Part shown: piece after piece, positions 6,561 through 12,287 of the stretch
Layout of the letters: each line of letters opens with the position of its first letter
Position numbering within the stretch: position 1 is the first letter of the stretch
From: Candidatus Pacearchaeota archaeon
GTDB lineage: Archaea; Nanobdellota; Nanobdellia; Pacearchaeales; GW2011-AR1
Length of the DNA: 19,193 bases
Direction of reading: 5' to 3'
Assembly: GCA_002688335.1 (NCBI GenBank)
Contig: NZCQ01000009.1
Location: 1 to 19,193, forward strand
Notes under the pieces: generated by a model
Database searches by the model: none
The model's input: the letters and a program-made list of their open reading frames with translations, nothing else
What the model was told of the DNA's origin: nothing
Program-made: the position numbers and the translations under genes

Positions 6561-6602
6561 AGGAATCACCACACTTAAAAAGTGTGGTTTCGTTGGATTC
6601 CT
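6561..6602 (+). promoter_or_regulatory. 15-bp stem-loop abutting start codon of tRNA-binding protein gene
   Basis: AGGAATC (6561-6567) pairs with GATTCCT (6596-6602), and directly inside it ACCACACT pairs with AGTGTGGT around a TAAAA loop. The 5' side is continuous and the 3' side has a 7-nt bulge (TTCGTTG). It ends 3 nt before the ATG at 6606, leaving no room for an exposed Shine-Dalgarno, so it probably modulates translation. It could alternatively terminate upstream transcription. Confidence 0.6.
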
Positions 6603-6605
6603 GAC

Positions 6606-6938
6606 ATGGAAAACGTATCTTTTGATGATTGGAGTAAGTTGGATTTGAGGACTGCTGAAATAATGGAAGTTGAGGAAGTTGAGAATGCTGATAAACTTTA
6701 CAAATTGAAAATAGATCTGGGGACTGAGACCAGAATCTTGGTTGCTGGCTTGAAGCCATATTATACAAAGGAAGAGTTAGAGGGCAAGAAGTGCATTGTT
6801 TTTACAAATTTGGAGCCTAGGACTATTAGGGGTATTGAAAGTCAAGGAATGATCTTAGCAGTAAGCAGTCCTGATATGAGTGAAGTTAAGTTATTGCAAG
6901 GTGATGGGGTTGTTGATCCGGGTTGGAAGGTTAGTTAG
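6606..6938 (+). CDS. tRNA-binding OB-fold protein / MetRS beta subunit-like, 110 aa
   Basis: Stand-alone EMAPII/Trbp111-type domain, the module that many MetRS enzymes carry as a C-terminal appendix to raise tRNA affinity. Hallmarks are W-S-K-L-D-L-R-T-A-E-I (residues 9-19), E-N-A-D-K-L-Y-K-L-K-I-D-L-G near 26-39, V-A-G-L-K-P-Y-Y near 47-54, and the C-terminal R-G-I-E-S-Q-G-M-I-L-A-V. I chose the ATG at 6606; the GTG at 6582 lies inside the strong stem-loop and would add non-conserved residues. The MetRS catalytic gene, which lacks this domain, lies 500 bp away on the other strand, supporting a split enzyme. Confidence 0.88.
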   Translation: MENVSFDDWSKLDLRTAEIMEVEEVENADKLYKLKIDLGTETRILVAGLKPYYTKEELEGKKCIVFTNLEPRTIRGIESQGMILAVSSPDMSEVKLLQGDGVVDPGWKVS

Positions 6939-6940
6939 GG

Positions 6941-7456
6941 TTATTCGATTTTTTTCTCACGATATAATATTTTCTCTCTACGAGAATAGGTTGATTCTTC
7001 TGTCTTATATATTTTAAGCCCAATTTTGTCATAAAATTTTTGCGCATTTTTTTCCTCTTTGCTGTCTGTTGTATAAAGTCGGATAAATTCTTTTCCTGCC
7101 TTTTTTGCTTTTTCTTCAATTAATTTATATAATCTCATACCGATCCCAATTCTTCTATATCTCGGGTGCACGCTAAACCATCCAAGCCAGTAAGCTTCAT
7201 TAACATCTTTTTTTAGTGTGTAAAAACCTGTTGTGCCGATTACTTTTTCTCCATCTAATGCTAGAAAATATTTAACTTTTACAACTCCTAGTTTTTCATA
7301 ATGTTTTTTATTATCCTCAGTATTCGGATTTAAGCTTGCGGGAAACCAGATATCAGGACTATCTTGGTCATGAGGATTAGTTATAAATATTTGATGTATT
7401 AATCTAATTGCCTGATCTAAATATTTCTTAGATAGTTCTTCAATTTTTATTTCCAT
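6941..7456 (-). CDS. GNAT-family N-acetyltransferase, 171 aa
   Basis: Acetyl-CoA-dependent N-acetyltransferase of unknown substrate. The acetyl-CoA pyrophosphate loop is visible as R-Y-R-R-I-G-I-G-M-R-L (motif A, about residues 99-109), preceded by the beta-strand W-L-G-W-F-S-V-H-P. Motif B follows as N-A-Q-K-F-Y-D-K-I-G-L-K. It starts 3 nt after the MetRS stop, so the two form an operon. It converges with the tRNA-binding protein gene, whose stop is 2 nt away. Candidate substrates such as a ribosomal or translation protein can only be guessed from this context. Confidence 0.85.
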   Translation of the reverse strand: MEIKIEELSKKYLDQAIRLIHQIFITNPHDQDSPDIWFPASLNPNTEDNKKHYEKLGVVKVKYFLALDGEKVIGTTGFYTLKKDVNEAYWLGWFSVHPRYRRIGIGMRLYKLIEEKAKKAGKEFIRLYTTDSKEEKNAQKFYDKIGLKIYKTEESTYSRREKILYREKKIE

Positions 7457-7459
7457 ACT

Positions 7460-8911
7460 TTATTCTATTCTCTTAAACAAAATTTCGCCTTTCTTTATTT
7501 TCTTGGTTTCGATGGGTTTGTTTATGTTTTCATGGGATATTTTGAAATTTAGTTGATTGGCAATCTTCTCTGATGTTGATGGGATGAATGGCCATAGTAC
7601 TATTGAGACGGCTTTTATTGAATCAATTAGTTCATAGAGAACTTTTTGGTCTTTTGTCTCCCAGGGTTTTTTCTCTTGTACATATTCGTTGCAAGTATCT
7701 ATGAATGCGAAGATAAAGTTTAATGCTTTATCGAATTCTAGGTTTTGGATTAGTTTTTCTATATCTTTTATTTTTAGCTTCTTTGTTAGAGTGTTGGATG
7801 TTTTTTTAATTCCGTTTTTTTCAGCGAGACTTGTTACTCTGCTTATTAGGTTTCCTAGTTTGTTTGCTAATTCGTTATGTCTATCTATTAGGGTTTGTTC
7901 TGAGTATTCTCCGTCGTCTCCGAAAGGAGTTGTTTTAAATAAGAAGTATCTGATAGAGTCTACTCCGTATTTCTTTATAAGCTCGTCTAGGTTTGCGGCG
8001 TTTCCTGCTGATTTGCCAATTTTTTTGTCTTTTAATGTCAACCACCCGTGAGCAAATACTTTTTCTGGGAGGCTTATCTCTGCTGATAATAACATGGCTG
8101 GCCATATTACAGAGTGAAACCAAAGTATGTCTTTTCCAATGATATGTGTATTTGCTGGCCAAAATTTGTTGAATAGTTTTTTATCTTCTAGCATTCCCAC
8201 TCCAGTAAGGTAGTTTGTAAGGGCATCAAACCAGACATAACAGGTGTGTTTATTATCGAATGGAAGTTTTATTCCCCAATCTAATTCTGTTCTGGAGATA
8301 GATAGGTCTTTTAATTCTTCTTTGACTCTGTTTATTATCTCTTTTTTTCTGTGTTCTGGGCTTATAAATCCTGGATTTTTATTATAATGATCTAGTAATT
8401 GATTTTGGTATTTAGACAATTTGAAAAAATAGGTTTCTTCTTTAAGATTTTTTAATGGTTTCTCGTGTGTTGGACAGATTAGGTTAGGGGTCTCTCTTTC
8501 TGTATAATAGGCTTCGCAATCTGAACAATAGTGGCCTTCATAAAACCCTTTGTATATGTCTCCTTTTTCGTTAACTTTTTTTAGAACTTCTGTGACTAGT
8601 TTTTTGTGATCTTTATCTGAGGTTCTTATGAATCTATCATACTTTATGTTTAGTTCTTTCCATGAGTTTTTGAATGTTTTTGTTATGTGATCTAGATATT
8701 CTTTTATTTCTTTTCCTGCTTTATCTGCCTCATCTGTTACTTTTTTTGTGTGTTCGTCAGTTCCTGTTAGGAAGAAAACTTCTTTTCCCATTAATTTATT
8801 AAATCTTGCTAGTATGTCTGCTGCTATGGTAGTGTATGCACTACCTAGATGAGGTTTTCCCGAGGGATAGTAAATTGGTGTTGTTACATAGTATTTGTTT
8901 TTATTTTTCAT
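7460..8911 (-). CDS. metG: methionyl-tRNA synthetase, catalytic subunit, 483 aa
   Basis: Charges tRNA-Met with methionine. The Rossmann HIGH signature appears as P-S-G-K-P-H-L-G-S (residues 16-24) and the KMSKS loop as K-I-G-K-S (297-301). One zinc knuckle is visible with C129-x2-C132 and C146-x2-H149, so the fourth ligand is His rather than Cys. The N-terminus Y-Y-V-T-T-P-I-Y-Y-P and the single knuckle place it with bacterial-type MetRS, not the longer two-knuckle archaeal form, suggesting an old transfer from bacteria. There is no C-terminal OB domain; that role is probably taken by 6606-6938. GNAT follows in the operon. Confidence 0.95.
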   Translation of the reverse strand: MKNKNKYYVTTPIYYPSGKPHLGSAYTTIAADILARFNKLMGKEVFFLTGTDEHTKKVTDEADKAGKEIKEYLDHITKTFKNSWKELNIKYDRFIRTSDKDHKKLVTEVLKKVNEKGDIYKGFYEGHYCSDCEAYYTERETPNLICPTHEKPLKNLKEETYFFKLSKYQNQLLDHYNKNPGFISPEHRKKEIINRVKEELKDLSISRTELDWGIKLPFDNKHTCYVWFDALTNYLTGVGMLEDKKLFNKFWPANTHIIGKDILWFHSVIWPAMLLSAEISLPEKVFAHGWLTLKDKKIGKSAGNAANLDELIKKYGVDSIRYFLFKTTPFGDDGEYSEQTLIDRHNELANKLGNLISRVTSLAEKNGIKKTSNTLTKKLKIKDIEKLIQNLEFDKALNFIFAFIDTCNEYVQEKKPWETKDQKVLYELIDSIKAVSIVLWPFIPSTSEKIANQLNFKISHENINKPIETKKIKKGEILFKRIE

Positions 8912-8934
8912 GATTGAAGGATTGATTTGGCGTT

Positions 8935-8956
8935 AATAAATTTAACTTTATAACAT
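8935..8956 (-). promoter_or_regulatory. probable promoter of metG operon
   Basis: The minus strand reads TTATAAAGTTAAATTTATTA about 25-45 nt before the metG ATG. It is AT-rich and TATA-like; the exact box is uncertain. Confidence 0.35.
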
Positions 8957-8981
8957 CTATCTTTTTATTGGTATATCTTTT

Positions 8982-9055
8982 GTATATACATATATACTGT
9001 GTATATACGGCCTTATTTGGAAACATTTAAATACTGTATATCTATTATATATACG
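8982..9055. promoter_or_regulatory. TATATAC-rich repeat region with promoter of the structured leader
   Basis: GTATATAC palindromes occur at 8982-8989 and 9001-9008, with TATATAC variants at 8991 and near 9048. CATTTAAATAC near 9023-9033 is a good plus-strand TATA box. The repeated palindromes could be binding sites for a regulator such as the AbrB-like protein encoded downstream. Predicted transcription start is near 9055-9060. Confidence 0.4.
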
Positions 9056-9076
9056 CTCTGAAAGGGATTAAGAGGT

Positions 9077-9124
9077 ATGGATCTTTTAAAGATTCTTAAC
9101 ACTAAGGGGAACTTTTTCCCTTAG
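9077..9124 (+). CDS. putative 15-aa leader peptide
   Basis: A short open frame (M-D-L-L-K-I-L-N-T-K-G-N-F-F-P) begins right after an AAGAGG tract. Its codons 8-11 form the left arm, and its stop lies in the right arm, of an 11-bp hairpin (9098-9128). This is the geometry of a translated attenuator leader, but ORFs this short arise by chance, so translation is unproven. Confidence 0.25.
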   Translation: MDLLKILNTKGNFFP

Positions 9125-9128
9125 TGTT
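9098..9128 (+). other. 11-bp perfect stem-loop in leader
   Basis: AACACTAAGGG pairs with CCCTTAGTGTT around a 9-nt loop. It is the first of at least five consecutive hairpins between 9098 and 9320. It may act as a terminator or attenuator before the AbrB-like gene. Confidence 0.6.
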
Positions 9129-9133
9129 CTTTA

Positions 9134-9319
9134 GAGAACAAGAAAAACTATGTTTTTCGAAGTTCTCTAACAAGAACTTTGCCGTGATTTGCTCAGGAAT
9201 TAAAGTTCCTGATACATTCAACTTTAAGGAAGTTGAAAACCTGAAGGGTTTTCAAACCTTCACTATTCACATAGTTTCAGGAGTTGAAGTCTTCGCAAAT
9301 GTCAAATAGCAAAGCTCTC
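9134..9319. repeat. family II hairpin element, copy A (expanded)
   Basis: It begins with a two-part hairpin (AGAGAAC/GTTCTCT outside, GAAAAAC/GTTTTTC inside) and continues with AGAACTTTGC. It closes with GCAAAT then CAAAG-C-TCTC, matching copies B and C. The loop between ATTTGC and GCAAAT is expanded by about 100 nt (9193-9291) that holds further hairpins: AGGAA/TTCCT, TTCAACTT/AAGTTGAA and GAAAACC/GGTTTTC. No matching target duplication is seen at its ends. Together with 9098-9128 it fills the 5' region of the AbrB-like gene; there is no protein gene between 8912 and 9373 other than the putative leader peptide. Confidence 0.6.
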
Positions 9320-9373
9320 TTGTAACAATTTCGATAATGTGGTTGATTATAGATCACATTAAGGAGTTTAGAA

Positions 9374-9523
9374 ATGCCAAGAAGAAAAGTTGATGTTAAG
9401 CTAAGGAAGGTAGGGAATTCATATGTGGTTACCATACCAAAAGATACTGTGGATAGGTTTAAATTAAATGAAGGAGATTTTCTTGCAATTGATTTTGATC
9501 CAGAAGATGTGAGAAATAAATGA
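9374..9523 (+). CDS. AbrB/SpoVT (MazE)-like DNA-binding protein, 49 aa
   Basis: Swapped-hairpin AbrB-fold DNA-binding protein. The signature V-K-L-R-K-V-G-N-S-Y-V-V-T-I-P-K-D (residues 8-24) and L-N-E-G-D-F-L-A-I-D-F (31-41) cover the whole fold, so the protein is little more than the domain. An AAGGAG Shine-Dalgarno sits 7 nt before the ATG. The stop is followed 1 nt later by the ATG of the two-TM gene, so the two are translationally coupled. Such proteins often act as antitoxins or local regulators; a membrane-active partner is conceivable here. The long hairpin-rich leader may control it. Confidence 0.82.
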   Translation: MPRRKVDVKLRKVGNSYVVTIPKDTVDRFKLNEGDFLAIDFDPEDVRNK

Positions 9524-9524
9524 G

Positions 9525-9800
9525 ATGAATTTATTTGATAATGATTATTATGGGTTGATTGTATCTATTTCTATAACTTTGGTTTCTCTGTTAATTGTTT
9601 TTAATTTGATGGGGATTGTTCATGATTCTGGTGTTGGAATAAAGTTTACGGGCCTTGCTGTTGAAGAAGTTGATGAAATTGAGAATAGTTATTCTAATAA
9701 ATCCTATTTTGTATACCTTATAGTTTTTATTTTATTAGTTAGCGTAATATTTTTAGTTGCAACTAGATTGGTTATTCCGAGAATTAAAGATTATACTTAA
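9525..9800 (+). CDS. small membrane protein with two transmembrane helices, 91 aa
   Basis: Two hydrophobic helices (about residues 9-30 and 61-84) flank an acidic, partly polar loop with V-E-E-V-D-E-I-E-N near 46-54. I recognise no family. It starts 1 nt after the stop of the AbrB-like gene (TGAGATG) and must be co-translated with it. A regulator-plus-membrane-protein pair resembles toxin-antitoxin or stress-response layouts, but nothing in the sequence proves this. Its stop overlaps the convergent endonuclease V stop by 3 nt. Confidence 0.65.
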   Translation: MNLFDNDYYGLIVSISITLVSLLIVFNLMGIVHDSGVGIKFTGLAVEEVDEIENSYSNKSYFVYLIVFILLVSVIFLVATRLVIPRIKDYT

Positions 9801-10480
9801 ATTGTTAACTCTTTTTTAACTTCTCTTGCGTATTTTCCTGCTAGATGTAGTGGTTCTGGTTTTTTATGCGGAGGATTTATTAAATCTTTTGAGATTTCGT
9901 AGGATTTTTCTATTGAAATGTGGTTTCCAGGACTTATGTACATTGGCCTGCTCCCGGGTTTTGATGTTAGAGTTATTCCTACCTGTTTGTTTTTTTTGTT
10001 TATCTTTTCACCGTCAGCTTCTTCTTTGACATTGCAATTTACTAGAGAGTTTGAAACTCCTATTGTTGGGCGGTTTGTTGATAGTCCGAAGTGGCTGGCC
10101 AAACCTAGTCGATCGTGCATTATTCCTTGTCCAGAAACAAAGACTATGTCTGGCTTTTCATTTAATTTTTCAAATGCAGAGATCATTGCTGGAAGTTCTC
10201 GATAGTTTCTGAATCCTGGAAAATATGGAAATTTTATTTTATCTAAAAAGTAGGCCTTGTCTATTATCTCGTAATTTTTGTCACAAACGATAATGCACGA
10301 GAGAATCTTGTTGCCTACGAATGAGGTATCTATGCCTCCATATCTTTCTATTAATGAGAAATCTATTTTGTCTTTTATTTCTAGATCTTTAGTTAGCTTT
10401 AATTGTTCTTCTTCTAATTTGTCGAAGTTTATTCCGTATTTCTTAGATAGCTCTTCTTTTCTAGAATCTTGATCTGACAT
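9797..10480 (-). CDS. nfi: endonuclease V (nfi-like) with altered active-site residues, 227 aa
   Basis: Endonuclease V nicks DNA or RNA near deoxyinosine/inosine. Family landmarks are clear: catalytic D51 in G-G-I-D-T-S-F, the wedge motif P-Y-F-P (86-89) with G-F-R-N-Y-R-E96, H-D-R-L-G-L-A-S-H-F-G-L (122-133) and R-P-T-I-G-V-S. Oddly, the V-D-G-H-G motif reads V-S116-G-Q118-G, so the second catalytic Asp (E. coli D110) is Ser and the His is Gln. The C-terminal G-H motif (E. coli H214) reads G-N186-H187. About 35 extra N-terminal residues precede the core. It may be a binding-only or changed enzyme. Confidence 0.87.
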   Translation of the reverse strand: MSDQDSRKEELSKKYGINFDKLEEEQLKLTKDLEIKDKIDFSLIERYGGIDTSFVGNKILSCIIVCDKNYEIIDKAYFLDKIKFPYFPGFRNYRELPAMISAFEKLNEKPDIVFVSGQGIMHDRLGLASHFGLSTNRPTIGVSNSLVNCNVKEEADGEKINKKNKQVGITLTSKPGSRPMYISPGNHISIEKSYEISKDLINPPHKKPEPLHLAGKYAREVKKELTI

Positions 10481-10507
10481 TTTTTGGTTTTTTATAAAAA
10501 TGGCAGG

Positions 10508-10537
10508 TTAGAAATTTCCAATTTCTTTATCTGACAT
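10508..10537 (-). other. 9-codon upstream ORF before endonuclease V
   Basis: An upstream ATG opens M-S-D-K-E-I-G-N-F then TAA, 27 nt before the real start, which also begins M-S-D. The stretch ATGTCAGAT is thus duplicated. It may be a decoy start or leader peptide, or just a local duplication. Confidence 0.3.
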
Positions 10538-10781
10538 TTTTATTCATCTATTTTATGTTATATTGTAATTATCTTCTTTAAAAAACTTTTTGATTTTGTA
10601 ATTGTAGTTTCAAACTCGAATTTTGTTCAGAATTTTCCACATATTTATTGGTAATTTGTAATTAAGGTCTATTAGGGGTGTGAATCTTTAGTTTTTTGTT
10701 TGAATGTTTTCTGGATTAGATCTTAACATTATGTTTCTTATTGTTCTATGTGATTTGACTAAAGAAAATTTTTGATTTCTT

Positions 10782-10796
10782 GCAAAAGTTCTCTAT
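10782..10796. repeat. end fragment of family II element
   Basis: GCAAAAGTTCTCTAT resembles the right end of copies B and C. It is complementary to 10836-10847, so it could pair with the left end of copy B. Apart from this, 10541-10781 shows no gene or clear motif. Confidence 0.4.
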
Positions 10797-10838
10797 TTCA
10801 ACTTTCTTAGTCCTCTATGAAACCTCCAAAGTCCTATA

Positions 10839-10926
10839 GAGAACTTTGAAAAACTCTGTTTTTCTCATTCTCTAAGAAGAACTTTGCCTTGATTTGCTTC
10901 GCAAATGACATTTATGCAAAGTTCTC
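10839..10926. repeat. family II hairpin element, copy B (88 bp, TATA duplicates)
   Basis: The ends GAGAACTTTG and CAAAGTTCTC are perfect inverted repeats and are flanked on both sides by TATA (10835-10838, 10927-10930). Inside are two hairpins: GAGAA/TTCTC with GAAAAAC/GTTTTTC, and AGAACTTTGC/GCAAAGTTCT with ATTTGC-TTC-GCAAAT. The right arm can pair with either the left terminus or the internal AGAACTTTGC, so two folds are mutually exclusive. The whole lies inside a larger stem formed by TTTCAACTTT (10796-10805) and AAAGTTGAAA (10940-10949). Confidence 0.65.
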
Positions 10927-10938
10927 TATATGAAATAC

Positions 10939-10954
10939 TAAAGTTGAAACAAAG
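10939..10954. repeat. left 16-bp target-site duplicate of element I copy 1
   Basis: TAAAGTTGAAACAAAG; the partner at 11304-11319 is TAAGGTTGAAACAAAG, one mismatch in 16. Confidence 0.75.
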
Positions 10955-11303
10955 TGTGCTCCCCACGGACATATGTCCGTAGGGGAGAAAAACTCTTTAT
11001 TTTTAATTAGAAAATTAAGGAAAACAAGTTTAACCTCAATTTTCCCTCGATACTAGTAACTTATTATTTTAAGAGAACTTTGAGATAATGCAATTTCAAA
11101 CTCCTCTAAGAGAGAACTTTGCTGTGATTTCCTTCGGAAATGTCAATTATGCAAAGTTCTCTTAAGACATTAGGATACTTCTCATATTGTGGATGATTTA
11201 TTAGATATCAGAAATGATATAAATTTTGGGTTAACATCAGTTTCCCAAGATTTATGTGTAAATGAACTATTTTAAGATAGGACATATGTCCCTAGGGACT
11301 ACA
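10955..11303. mobile_element. miniature inverted-repeat element I, copy 1 (349 bp)
   Basis: Non-coding element beginning TGTGCTCCCC and ending GGGACTACA. Its terminal inverted repeats match at 20 of 24 positions, and each is centred on GGACATATGTCC with the GACATATGTC core exactly 13 nt from the end. A 44-nt block (11006-11049, with hairpin arms 11010-11020 and 11034-11044) is identical to copy 2. The right third (about 11190-11290) is also homologous to copy 2. Copy 1 is interrupted by family II copy C. It carries no transposase, so it must depend on an enzyme encoded elsewhere, or it may double as a structured RNA. Confidence 0.8.
11073..11161. repeat. family II hairpin element, copy C, nested in element I (89 bp)
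   Basis: The ends GAGAACTTTG and CAAAGTTCTC are perfect inverted repeats, flanked on both sides by TTAA (11069-11072, 11162-11165). The main inner hairpin is AGAGAACTTTGC/GCAAAGTTCTCT with ATTTCC-TTC-GGAAAT. The left terminus 11071-11082 can also pair with 11152-11163, an alternative fold. Copies B and C align end to end. The change ATTTGC/GCAAAT to ATTTCC/GGAAAT keeps the pairing, so structure is conserved. Confidence 0.7.
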
Positions 11304-11319
11304 TAAGGTTGAAACAAAG
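11304..11319. repeat. right 16-bp target-site duplicate of element I copy 1
   Basis: TAAGGTTGAAACAAAG, matching 10939-10954 with one difference. Confidence 0.75.
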
Positions 11320-11323
11320 AAAA

Positions 11324-11333
11324 CTTTTTAAAC
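11324..11333 (+). promoter_or_regulatory. TATA box of Zn-ribbon/Hsp20 gene
   Basis: CTTTTTAAAC is centred about 26 nt before the ATG at 11354, directly beyond the target duplicate of element I. The insertion thus forms the upstream edge of this promoter. Confidence 0.55.
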
Positions 11334-11353
11334 TAAACTCGATTCATACTAAA

Positions 11354-12031
11354 ATGTTTAGTAAAAAATGTTCTGATTGCGAGAATGATATTAAGGATGA
11401 TTTTGATTTTTGTCCCTTTTGTGGAAATGATCTGAAATCTGAGTATGATAAAGAAGATTACGGGTTCTTGGGGAAAAACGATGTTGTTAAGGAAGAGACT
11501 TTTGAACCGCATAACTCTTTTATGGATAAGATGTTTAATAGTGCCTTAAAGCTATTAGAGAAGCAGATGAAGAATTTGAATAAGGAAATGATGAAGGATC
11601 CAAATTTGCGTGAAAGGATTCCTAATCCGCATAGAGCGAATAACCCTCAAGGAGATCTGAATGTTCAGTTTTTTGTTAATGGTAAAAAAGTGTTTCCGAG
11701 TCAAGTTAATCATAGGAAGGACCGGCATGTTAGGAGAAAACCTTTTAAGATTAATAATCGGTTGATTAGCGAGAAAATTAAGAAGCATTCTGATTTGCCC
11801 AAGGAGGAGCCTCAGTCAAGATTAAGTAGGGCTTCAGATAAAATAATTTATGATTTGTATGTTCCGGGAGTTAGATCTATGGATGATGTTTTAATTAATC
11901 AGCTTGAGAGCTCTATTGAAATAAAGGCTTTATCTAAAGATAAGATCTATAAGAAAAATATTAATCTTAAATTGCCCATACTGAGATGCGATCTTAATAA
12001 GGATTTTCTGAAGATTGAGTTGGGGCATTAA
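11354..12031 (+). CDS. zinc-ribbon protein with Hsp20/CS-like C-terminal domain, 225 aa
   Basis: The N-terminal zinc ribbon has C6-x2-C9 and C20-x2-C23 (C-S-D-C ... C-P-F-C-G). A polar, Asn/Lys-rich middle (about 45-160) is probably disordered in part. The last 70 residues (K-I-I-Y-D-L-Y-V-P-G-V then I-E-I-K-A-L and N-I-N-L-K-L-P) match the beta-strand pattern of small heat-shock (alpha-crystallin) proteins, so a chaperone-like role is likely. The ATG at 11354 fits the TATA spacing and begins at the zinc ribbon. A TTG at 11309 would place 15 residues over the promoter and the repeat and is rejected. Confidence 0.72.
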   Translation: MFSKKCSDCENDIKDDFDFCPFCGNDLKSEYDKEDYGFLGKNDVVKEETFEPHNSFMDKMFNSALKLLEKQMKNLNKEMMKDPNLRERIPNPHRANNPQGDLNVQFFVNGKKVFPSQVNHRKDRHVRRKPFKINNRLISEKIKKHSDLPKEEPQSRLSRASDKIIYDLYVPGVRSMDDVLINQLESSIEIKALSKDKIYKKNINLKLPILRCDLNKDFLKIELGH

Positions 12032-12063
12032 GTTTATTAATTGTTTGTACTGTGTGCTCTCGA

Positions 12064-12159
12064 AGTTGAGTTCCTCAAACTTCTTCGCTAATATATTATT
12101 AACCCATAAATTTTTCTACTTAGATTCTCATTCCTATTTTGGTAGTGTGAGTATGGGTT
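12064..12159 (+). other. 3'-flanking folded region (possible 3' UTR structure)
   Basis: GAAGTTGAG and CTCAAACTTC pair around TTC with one bulge (near 12062-12082), followed by TTCTTCGCTAAT. Then AACCCATA (12101-12108) pairs with TATGGGTT (12152-12159), enclosing CTCA/TGAG. The TTCTTCGCTAAT motif also follows the L15e gene (about 15922-15933). It may be a terminator, an RNA-stability element or a relic of a repeat. Confidence 0.4.
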
Positions 12160-12192
12160 TTGATATTGTAATTTGTTAACTTCGGTTAAAAA

Positions 12193-12267
12193 TGGTCCTG
12201 CGCAGATTCGAACTGCGGACCCCTACCTTATCAGAGTAGTGCTCTAACCTGGCTGAGCTACAGGACC
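12193..12267 (-). tRNA. tRNA-Ile (anticodon GAT)
   Basis: A full cloverleaf is visible. The acceptor GGTCCTG/CAGGACC has discriminator A, and the D-arm is GCTC/GAGC. The anticodon stem CTACT/GGTAG has loop CTGATAA, giving anticodon GAT. The T-arm is CGCAG/CTGCG with TTCGAAT. There is no intron, and CCA is not encoded (TT follows the discriminator). It reads isoleucine AUC/AUU codons. Confidence 0.96.
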
Positions 12268-12287
12268 ATAGATATATTTTAATGAAA

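Noticed and set aside
6582..6605. GTG start extending the tRNA-binding protein
   Set aside because: It lies inside the perfect stem-loop and adds residues not seen in the family.
7935..8162. 75-aa minus-strand frame within metG
   Set aside because: Shadow of the MetRS gene in another frame.
9124..9309. 61-aa plus-strand frame over the hairpin-rich leader
   Set aside because: The sequence is explained by consecutive inverted repeats shared with non-coding copies elsewhere, and the frame lacks a ribosome-binding site.
10939..11319. CRISPR-like repeat (GTTGAAAC occurs twice)
   Set aside because: Only two units about 365 bp apart, with an inverted-repeat element between them; this is a target duplication, not a spacer array.
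11309..11353. TTG start extending the Zn-ribbon/Hsp20 protein by 15 residues
   Set aside because: The stretch covers the target duplicate and TATA box; the ATG at 11354 has the correct promoter spacing and begins the zinc ribbon.
12101..12159. C/D-box or other named small RNA between Hsp20 and tRNA-Ile
   Set aside because: Pairing is present but no convincing C and D boxes were found; left as an unnamed folded region.
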